In this document: positions 55,027-61,472 of the stretch, piece after piece | How positions within the stretch are numbered: position 1 is the stretch's first letter | Layout of the letters: every line of letters starts with the position of its first letter | DNA from: Mesorhizobium tianshanense | GTDB taxonomy: Bacteria > Pseudomonadota > Alphaproteobacteria > Rhizobiales > Rhizobiaceae | Direction of reading: 5' to 3' | Length of the DNA stretch: 64,000 nucleotides | Assembly (NCBI RefSeq): GCF_007830515.1 | Contig: NZ_VLKT01000009.1 | Location: 1 to 64,000 of the forward strand | Position numbers and translations under genes: made by a program | Notes under the pieces: generated by a model | Database searches by the model: none | Told to the model about the DNA's origin: nothing | What the model saw: the letters and a program-made list of their open reading frames with translations, nothing else

Positions 55027-56010
55027 ATGGAAACCGTCCAGTCGAAAGCGGCCCAGGGCCGCGTCGCCGATGCGCCGAGCGGCCACTGGGTCTACCGCGC
55101 TCTGCCACGCTGGCTATGGCCCTATGCGCAGCTTGCGCGATGGGACCGGCCGATCGGCTGGCAGTTGCTGCTGTGGCCGTGCTGGTGGTCGGCGGCGCTT
55201 GCGGCAAGCGCCTATCCTCGCCCCAGCGACCCGCTGCTCTCGCTGCTGCCGGCGCCGTGGTATCTCGTGCTGTTCCTGATCGGCGCCATCGCCACGCGCG
55301 GCGCCGGCTGCACCTACAACGATCTGGTCGACCAGGACATCGACAACCAGGTGGAACGCACGCGCTCGCGGCCACTGCCGTCGGGAAAGGTCACACGCCG
55401 GCAGGCGTGGGCGTTTCTCGCCATCCAGGCTTTGGTCGGCCTCGCAGTGCTTGTGCAGTTCAACAGCTTCGCCATCCTGCTCGGCATCTGTTCGCTTGTC
55501 GTCGTCGCCATCTATCCGTTCATGAAGCGGTATACCAACTGGCCGCAACTGGTTCTCGGCCTTGCCTTTTCCTGGGGTGCGCTGATGGGATGGGCAGTCG
55601 AGTTCGGCGATATCGATGGACCCGCCGTCATGCTCTATATCGGGTCGATCCTGTGGGTGATCGGCTATGACACGATCTATGCGCATCAGGACAAGGAAGA
55701 CGACGCCATCGTCGGCGTGGGCTCGACCGCGCGCCTGTTCGGCGACAACACCAAGGCCTGGCTTGCCGGCCTTTATGGCGGAGCGCTGGTGTGCTTCGCC
55801 ATCGCCTTTGCATCGGCTCAGGCGCCGATGCCGGCGCTGGCCGGGTTGATCGCCGCCGGCGCCCATATGGCGCGGCAGATAGCAAGGCTGAACATCGACG
55901 ATCCGGACCAGTGCCTGCGTCTGTTCAGGTCGAACAACCAGGTTGGCTGGCTGATCTTCCTTGGCCTGATCGGCGGCGCTGTGTGGGTGGCGGTGAAGCC
56001 GCTGGTGTAG
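55027..56010 (+). CDS. ubiA: 4-Hydroxybenzoate polyprenyltransferase
   Basis: A 327-residue membrane enzyme attaching the polyprenyl chain in ubiquinone synthesis. The two Asp-rich motifs are intact: NDLVDQDIDNQVERTRSRP (~98-116) and YAHQDKEDDAIVGVGSTA (~218-235), with ~9 helices. The N-terminal 30 residues are variable. A bidirectional hairpin separates it from the convergent DUF6101 gene. Confidence 0.95.
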   Translation: METVQSKAAQGRVADAPSGHWVYRALPRWLWPYAQLARWDRPIGWQLLLWPCWWSAALAASAYPRPSDPLLSLLPAPWYLVLFLIGAIATRGAGCTYNDLVDQDIDNQVERTRSRPLPSGKVTRRQAWAFLAIQALVGLAVLVQFNSFAILLGICSLVVVAIYPFMKRYTNWPQLVLGLAFSWGALMGWAVEFGDIDGPAVMLYIGSILWVIGYDTIYAHQDKEDDAIVGVGSTARLFGDNTKAWLAGLYGGALVCFAIAFASAQAPMPALAGLIAAGAHMARQIARLNIDDPDQCLRLFRSNNQVGWLIFLGLIGGAVWVAVKPLV

Positions 56011-56018
56011 GAGCCTTG

Positions 56019-56050
56019 TTCCCTTCTCCCCAAGAAGGGAGAAGGAAGAG
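56019..56050. terminator. Bidirectional hairpin between ubiA and the DUF6101 gene
   Basis: TTCCCTTCTCCC pairs with GGGAGAAGGAA around a short ccaaga-type loop. It lies 9 bases after ubiA and 9 before the end of the convergent gene. The CTTCTCCCC/GGGGAGAAG core is shared with the repeat element inside glyS. Confidence 0.6.
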
Positions 56051-56058
56051 CTGCAGGA

Positions 56059-56625
56059 CTATTCCCGCGAAATGATCTCCTGGCCGCCGATGACCAGCCT
56101 GAGGCCGAGGTCGCCGGCCCTGCGGCGGGCGAGGAAGCGCGGCCGGCGCGTGTTCGAAACACGGCCCTTGCGGCGATCCTGCGCCGGAAGCGTCTTGATG
56201 GCGGCGCCAAGCGATTCCTCCAGCGTACGGGCGACACCGTCGGCTTCGATCAGCAGCATCGGCAGACGGTAGGCATCGGCCCAGGCGCGCCAGTCGGCGG
56301 CGACATCCTCGAGATCGTCGGCCACCAGCAGCGGCACCGACAGCATCGGATCATTGTGCAGAAGCTCCAGCGTCACCGTGACATTGCCATCCGGATCCTC
56401 CATCGCGCGGGCGGCCACACCGCGAAACGCGTTGGCGGGGAGAGCGATGATCGCCGGCACGCCGCTCATCTCCAGCGTGCGGCGAATGACGGCGCCGCGG
56501 TGGTCGATGGTGAAGGTAACGTCGCCATAGTCGTCGCGCGTGGCGTAGCTCACCACCTGCGGCAGGCGGAATGGGTCGAGGCGCATGTTGCGGCCGGCCC
56601 AGACTGGCTTCAGTCCAGTGTTCAT
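56059..56625 (-). CDS. DUF6101 family protein
   Basis: A 188-residue soluble protein I associate with DUF6101 of rhizobia. Segments include RLDPFRLPQVVSYATRDD, RGAVIRRTLEMSGVPA and a basic C-terminus (RRKGRVSNTRRPRFLARRR) that could bind nucleic acid. Function unknown. It begins MNTGLKPVWAG; upstream is the FAD-oxidase gene on the same strand after ~180 bases. Confidence 0.75.
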   Translation of the reverse strand: MNTGLKPVWAGRNMRLDPFRLPQVVSYATRDDYGDVTFTIDHRGAVIRRTLEMSGVPAIIALPANAFRGVAARAMEDPDGNVTVTLELLHNDPMLSVPLLVADDLEDVAADWRAWADAYRLPMLLIEADGVARTLEESLGAAIKTLPAQDRRKGRVSNTRRPRFLARRRAGDLGLRLVIGGQEIISRE

Positions 56626-56807
56626 GTAATGCCTTCCTGTTTCTCCTGAGAGCCGGTTTTCCGGTGCTCCGGGCCGGTTTTTCCAGCCTCGTTGTGGGGA
56701 AACATTAGCGCGGGCTTCTTACCGCCCCGCTTAAGAAAGTCAGTTAAATTTTGCTGACCTCAGGCGATGGTTATCGGAATACGACCAGGCACAGGACGTC
56801 GAAAGGA

Positions 56808-58238
56808 TCAGATAACCTTACCGGGATTCATGATGCCGGCTGGGTCGAAGGCCCTCTTCACCCTGCGCATCAGGTCGATCGCCATTGGCGGCGCCGTCGC
56901 GATCAATTCGTCGCGCTTCAGCTGGCCGATGCCGTGCTCGGCCGAGATCGAGCCGTGAAGGCTGCGCACGACGTCGTGCACGGCCTGGTTCATGGCGTGG
57001 TAGAGGCCGAGAAACGCGTCGTCGTCGCCGCCGACCGGCCGGGAAATGTTGTAGTGGAGGTTGCCGTCGCCCATGTGACCGAAACAGACCTCGCGCGCAC
57101 CGGGGCTGACCGACTGCACGGCGCTGGCCGCCTTTTCGATGAATTGCGGGATGGACGCCACCGGCACCGAGATGTCGTGCTTGATCGAGGCACCTTCGGG
57201 CTTCTGCGCGTCGGGCAGCACCTCGCGGAAATTCCAGAAGGCGTCGCCCTGGGCGATGCTCGCCGCGATCACCGCGTCACCGACGATCTCCTGCTCGAGG
57301 CCGGCTGAAAGCACCTCCTCGATCAGGGCCCTCGCATCCTCCGCCGAGCGGCCCGAGGAGACCTGCATCAGCACATACCATGGCCAATCCCCGGCCAGCG
57401 GCCGCACGACGCCTTGCGCGTGGGCGAGCGTGAAGTCGTAGGGCCTCTGGCCGATCAGCTCGAAAGCGGTGAGTGCGGCGCCGGCGCGGTCCATCGCCAG
57501 GCTGAACAGAGACAGCGCCGCCTCCGGCGATGACAGGCCCGCAAAGGCCACCTCGCGCCCCTTGGGCTTGGGGAAAAGCTTGAGCACGGCGGCGGTGATG
57601 ACGCCGAGCGTGCCCTCCGCCCCGACAAACAGGTTCTTCAGATCGTAGCCAGTGTTGTCCTTCTTCAGCTTGCGCAGGTCGTCGAACACCTCGCCGGTCG
57701 GCAGCACCACTTCGACGCCGAGGCAGAGCTCACGCGCATTGCCGTAGGCAAGGACGCCAGTGCCGCCGGCATTGGAAGAGAGATTGCCGCCGATCTGGCA
57801 GGAGCCCTGGGCGGCAAGCGACAGCGGAAACAACCGGTCGGCGGCATCGGCCGCTTCCTGCAAGGTCTGCAGGATGACGCCGGCCTCGACGGTGGCCGTG
57901 TTGGACAGGACGTCGATCTCGCGGATGCGGTTCAGCCGCGACAGCGACAGCACTATCTCGCGACCGGACGTATCAGGCACCTGCGCCCCGACCAGCCCGG
58001 TGTTGCCGCTTTGCGGCACGATAGGCGTGCCCGTCTCTGTCGCCAGCCGCATGATGCGGCTGACCTCGTCGACGCTGCCGGGTCTCAGCACCAGAGCCGT
58101 CCTGCCATGCCAGCGACCGCGCCTCTCAATGAGGTAAGGCGCGATATCCTGCTGGTCGCGAAGCGCATATTTGTCGCCTACGATGGCCGCGAAGCGGTCG
58201 ATGAGGGCGGGGTCTGGGCCTGGGGATATGTCGTTCAT
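56808..58238 (-). CDS. FAD-dependent D-2-hydroxyacid dehydrogenase (VAO family)
   Basis: A 476-residue flavoenzyme. The FAD-binding PP-loop region has PIVPQSGNTGLVGAQVPD (~70-87), GSCQIGGNLSSNAGG (~145-159), and the C-terminal domain has VCFGHMGDGNLHYN with SAEHGIGQLKRDEL. It likely oxidises D-lactate, D-2-hydroxyglutarate or similar acids; the substrate is not read from sequence. It follows tsaC by 9 bases on the same strand. Confidence 0.92.
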   Translation of the reverse strand: MNDISPGPDPALIDRFAAIVGDKYALRDQQDIAPYLIERRGRWHGRTALVLRPGSVDEVSRIMRLATETGTPIVPQSGNTGLVGAQVPDTSGREIVLSLSRLNRIREIDVLSNTATVEAGVILQTLQEAADAADRLFPLSLAAQGSCQIGGNLSSNAGGTGVLAYGNARELCLGVEVVLPTGEVFDDLRKLKKDNTGYDLKNLFVGAEGTLGVITAAVLKLFPKPKGREVAFAGLSSPEAALSLFSLAMDRAGAALTAFELIGQRPYDFTLAHAQGVVRPLAGDWPWYVLMQVSSGRSAEDARALIEEVLSAGLEQEIVGDAVIAASIAQGDAFWNFREVLPDAQKPEGASIKHDISVPVASIPQFIEKAASAVQSVSPGAREVCFGHMGDGNLHYNISRPVGGDDDAFLGLYHAMNQAVHDVVRSLHGSISAEHGIGQLKRDELIATAPPMAIDLMRRVKRAFDPAGIMNPGKVI

Positions 58239-58247
58239 CAGTGGAAA

Positions 58248-59246
58248 CTACGGTCCTGCATCGATCTTGTCACGCGTGGCGGCCCGGTCACGAGGGGCGG
58301 CGGCGCGCGAAAGCCGGTCGTTGATCGCCTCGCCCAGCCCGTCGAACGGGATCGGCTCGACGGCGATTGTTTTGGCGCCGCTGCGATCGAGATCCTGCAT
58401 GTGGGCGAAGAGATTGGCCGCCGCCTCGCGCAGGTCGCCTGCCTCGGACAGGTTGCGCAAGGCGACAGCGCCTTGCCAGCCTTCGGCACGGCGGGGGCCG
58501 AACGCCAGCAAGGCTTCGCCCTTTGCCACTTTTGCGGCGTTGACCCGCACCGCGGCACCCGGCGCATAATGCGAGGCGAGCATGCCCGGAGCCTCGATGC
58601 CCGCCGCACCGCGCGACAGCGTCACGCCGGCGGCAGCTTCGATGTCCTCGGCGGCAATGCCGCCCGGCCGCAGCAGCCGCAGCTTTCCGCCCTCGACCTT
58701 GACGATCGTCGATTCCAGCCCGACCGACGTTGCGCCGCCATCGACCACCAGCCTGATTTTCGAACCGAGATCGGCCGCCACGGCCTCGGCTGTCGTGGCG
58801 CTGATCTTGCCTGAAGAATTGGCGCTGGGCGCGGCAAGCGGGCGGCCGAGCCTGGCGATCAGTTCGCCGCCAAAGCCTTTCGGCATGCGCAGCGCGATCG
58901 TATCCAACCCGGCCGTGACCAGAGGATGAATACCGTTGCCAGGCCGTTGCGGCAACACCAGCGTCAGCGGTCCCGGCCAGAATGTCTGCGCCAGTTTTTT
59001 CGACAGAGGATCGAACAGCGCGATGCGCTCGGCCATCGCCAGATCGGCGACGTGGGCGATCAGCGGGTTGAAGCGCGGCCGGCCCTTGGCCTCGAAGATG
59101 CGCGCCACGCCCGCGCCATTGGTCGCATCGCCGGCCAGCCCGTAGACGGTTTCCGTCGGAATGGCGACGACATCGCCGCTTTCGAGCAGCGCCAGCGCCC
59201 GCTCCATCGCCTCGCCGGCGGCAAGTATCTCAGCCACTCTCGTCAC
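58248..59246 (-). CDS. L-threonylcarbamoyladenylate synthase (Sua5-type)
   Basis: A 332-residue enzyme making TC-AMP for the t6A37 tRNA modification. The YrdC domain (~1-205) has AIPTETVYGLAGDATN, KGRPRFNPLIAHV, and PLAAPSANSSGKISATTA, with GLESTIVKV. The C-terminal Sua5 domain follows (SHYAPGAAVRV). Upstream 59415 gene is divergent. It is first of the operon with the FAD-dehydrogenase. Confidence 0.94.
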   Translation of the reverse strand: MTRVAEILAAGEAMERALALLESGDVVAIPTETVYGLAGDATNGAGVARIFEAKGRPRFNPLIAHVADLAMAERIALFDPLSKKLAQTFWPGPLTLVLPQRPGNGIHPLVTAGLDTIALRMPKGFGGELIARLGRPLAAPSANSSGKISATTAEAVAADLGSKIRLVVDGGATSVGLESTIVKVEGGKLRLLRPGGIAAEDIEAAAGVTLSRGAAGIEAPGMLASHYAPGAAVRVNAAKVAKGEALLAFGPRRAEGWQGAVALRNLSEAGDLREAAANLFAHMQDLDRSGAKTIAVEPIPFDGLGEAINDRLSRAAAPRDRAATRDKIDAGP

Positions 59247-59414
59247 CTCACATTTGCCGGGTGCGTAGTACGGTGACGTTCAGAGGGCAAGTCCGGCACG
59301 GGGGCAAGTCCGGACGTTGGCGAATGATCGATCGTTAAAATGCCGTCTTTCCCCGCAAGCCCGCATCAATTCCCGAACGGTATGGTGCCAGCCTGTTGGG
59401 CAAGGGGAACTGTC

Positions 59415-59885
59415 ATGGTCTGGGTGCGTATCCTGGGAGCGCTTGGTCTCACTCTGGCGGCGGGCGGAGCGCAGGCTTCGTCCTTCGTCGTCCTCGGAGC
59501 GTCGACGTCAACGCCGTCCGTCGTCACGCTCAGCCCGCCTGAGCCAGCGAAGGCGGCTGAGAGCACAAAGGCCGGCTCCTCGACGCCATCGATCATCGCG
59601 CTCGGCAAACCGGTGCCCGATGTCACTTATGAAAAAGTTGCCGCGATCCCGAGTCAGCCCGGGCCCAAACATGATTTCAGGCAAAGCCCGATGATCATTC
59701 GCGGCGGTATCGTCGGCGACGCCTTCGCGAAACCGGCCCCCCTCGCCGCGCCGACTGCGACCACGGCTGCCGCGGCACCAGGGGCGGGCACCAGATCCGA
59801 CGAAAAGATAACGGCACCGAACAGCTCGTCAGAACCCGCAACGCCGCAACCGGCGCCCATTCCCGACAGCGACCCGGCCGAATAA
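59415..59885 (+). CDS. Secreted Ala/Pro-rich protein, unknown
   Basis: A 156-residue exported protein. Signal peptide MVWVRILGALGLTLAAGGAQA then low-complexity Thr/Ser/Ala/Pro-rich sequence with a conserved-looking centre (SIIALGKPVPDVTYEKVAAI, followed by QSPMIIRGGIVGDAF). No cysteines. GGGGAA precedes the ATG; an earlier start at 59340 lacks a ribosome site. I do not recognise the family. Confidence 0.65.
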   Translation: MVWVRILGALGLTLAAGGAQASSFVVLGASTSTPSVVTLSPPEPAKAAESTKAGSSTPSIIALGKPVPDVTYEKVAAIPSQPGPKHDFRQSPMIIRGGIVGDAFAKPAPLAAPTATTAAAAPGAGTRSDEKITAPNSSSEPATPQPAPIPDSDPAE

Positions 59886-59961
59886 CCGTTCGGCTTGACG
59901 CCGGTCCGGCGCCCTGCGCACCATCGTGCCAGGGAGATCGCTCAGGGCAAAGGGGGTTATC

Positions 59962-60351
59962 ATGAGCAAGGCAAGACCATTCACCGTCGCTGGCCTTTTG
60001 CTGGCATCATTGCTGGGCACCGGCCCAACCTGTGCCGATGAAATGCTCGGGTCCTACGTCGCGCGCATTTCCGACCGGGATCATTTCGCCAGTGACGGCT
60101 ACGCGCTGGGCAATGCCGCGCAGATGGTGCGGCAGGATCGCGCCAACTGGCACAAGTTCCGTAGGCGCGACAGCGACGACGAGAACGACGCCTGGTTCAA
60201 GACCAACGGCCAGCGCGCGGGACTGCAACGCATGCTGGAGCGCAGCGGCGCGATGAGTGGTTCTACGAGACGCGCCATCGTCGATGGCGAGCCACTGATC
60301 CAGGTCGACGTCTACACGAATCGCGTGCGCGTCAGCATTCTGGAAGACTGA
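59962..60351 (+). CDS. Secreted hypothetical protein
   Basis: A 129-residue exported protein: signal peptide (MSKARPFTVAGLLLASLLG... to TCA near residue 25), then a charged mature region with YVARISDRDHFASDGYALGN, a helical HKFRRRDSDDENDAWFKTNG and a final beta-like LIQVDVYTNRVRVSILED. AGGGGG lies 6-11 bases before the ATG. Position just after another secreted unknown, 76 bases apart, hints at one transcript. A hairpin follows. Confidence 0.7.
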   Translation: MSKARPFTVAGLLLASLLGTGPTCADEMLGSYVARISDRDHFASDGYALGNAAQMVRQDRANWHKFRRRDSDDENDAWFKTNGQRAGLQRMLERSGAMSGSTRRAIVDGEPLIQVDVYTNRVRVSILED

Positions 60352-60393
60352 CAAGCGATCAGGGCTGCGCGTGACAGGCTGTGTGAGAACGTC

Positions 60394-60417
60394 GGCGCTT
60401 CGTTTCGACGAAGCGCC
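60394..60417 (+). terminator. Hairpin with TTCG tetraloop after the secreted protein
   Basis: GGCGCTTCGT (60394-60403) pairs with ACGAAGCGCC (60408-60417) around TTCG, a perfect 10-bp stem. It lies 43 bases after the stop. No T run follows, so it could be a stabilising hairpin. Confidence 0.55.
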
Positions 60418-60847
60418 TGCAACAGCCCATCTGCATCTCAACCCAGCTCCAGCGCTTCCTCATCCTGGTGCCGACTGACCCATCGGTATTTGGCCTGCGT
60501 GCAGTTCGGCCTCAGGTCGCAGCCCGAGCAATCGCGCGACACATAGTTGATGCTGTTTCGGGCCACTGAGCCTTACGGGCCAGACTCTCCCGGCCGGACA
60601 GATGTAGAGGGCGCGCGTTGAAAGTACGCCAAACAACGCTAAGGGGGGACGAAGCCTGAACGCCATCATGCGGCGCGCTGCCCTCAAACCTAGCGATGCC
60701 CATTTCCTGGAGGAGTCTGAGTAGATCGACTTACTCCCAATGGTTGCGTTTGCCATCGCCACGCTACATCTATTGAGCAGCTTTGCCCCGAGCCCCGAGG
60801 CATGTGAGACTAACTGTTTGGCTTGGGCTTGACCGAGGCGTGCCGCG
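60418..60847. other. Intergenic region without a supported gene
   Basis: About 430 bases between the hairpin and the zinc-motif gene. A minus-strand frame covers much of it but has no family resemblance, odd composition and no ribosome site. Base composition is more even than in neighbouring genes, suggestive of decayed or foreign DNA. Confidence 0.4.
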
Positions 60848-61336
60848 ATGGCCACCTGCAACGTTTGCTCTGGGTATGGCTGGACGTACGGAAACTATCC
60901 GCCCTGCTACTCATGTGGCGGCAGCGGGCGAGGAGGCTTTACCGATATCTCCTGCGCAGCCTGCGGTGGATCGGGCCGCGGCTCGGCCAGAGAGCAGCTG
61001 GTGTGCATCGGCTGCGGTGGCAGCGGCAAGATACCTGGCTCGGAAAGCCCATCGTGGGCTACATCGACCGGAACGGTATCGCGCAAAGGTGCTCGTGCAA
61101 AACACCTCGCGCGGGCTTCGCCCGCGCGACCGGCGAAACCATGGACAAGAAACGAAGTTCTTGCTCTCGTGCCTGCGTTTGGTGTTAGCGCATGGGGGCT
61201 TCACAGTTATCTCAGCCTTACCGGCTGGTGGCTGATTGGCGCGGCGATATTCCCGGCCGTTGTCATTGTGCGGGCGTGGAAAGCGGTCGCAGCCATTTCG
61301 GTGGCCGCAGCTGCTCTGTGGTTCTATGCCAAGTAA
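60848..61336 (+). CDS. Membrane protein with four DnaJ-type CxxCxGxG motifs, no J domain
   Basis: A 162-residue protein. Four zinc-type motifs occupy residues 4-60: CNVCSGYG (C4/C7), CYSCGGSG (C20/C23), CAACGGSG (C36/C39) and CIGCGGSG (C53/C56), as in the DnaJ cysteine-rich domain. No HPD or J domain exists. After a basic linker come two hydrophobic helices (~105-125 and ~128-160, ALVPAFGVSAWG and WWLIGAAIFPAVVIV). It is probably a membrane-anchored zinc protein; role unknown. GAGGCG precedes the ATG. Confidence 0.75.
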   Translation: MATCNVCSGYGWTYGNYPPCYSCGGSGRGGFTDISCAACGGSGRGSAREQLVCIGCGGSGKIPGSESPSWATSTGTVSRKGARAKHLARASPARPAKPWTRNEVLALVPAFGVSAWGLHSYLSLTGWWLIGAAIFPAVVIVRAWKAVAAISVAAAALWFYAK

Positions 61337-61472
61337 GCTCTGAGGAAAAGGCGAATGTGGTTTGCTCGCAGGCAGAGAAACTGGCTTGTCGACTCAGACA
61401 CACCGGACCCGCAGAGATCATCGTCATATGACTGTAGGGAGTCGCCGGTTGGGAGAAATATTCTTCCAAGCC

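Noticed and set aside
60460..60861. Minus-strand frame of 133 codons before the zinc-motif gene
   Set aside because: No ribosome site, no recognisable sequence and unlike codon use; I list the region as intergenic.
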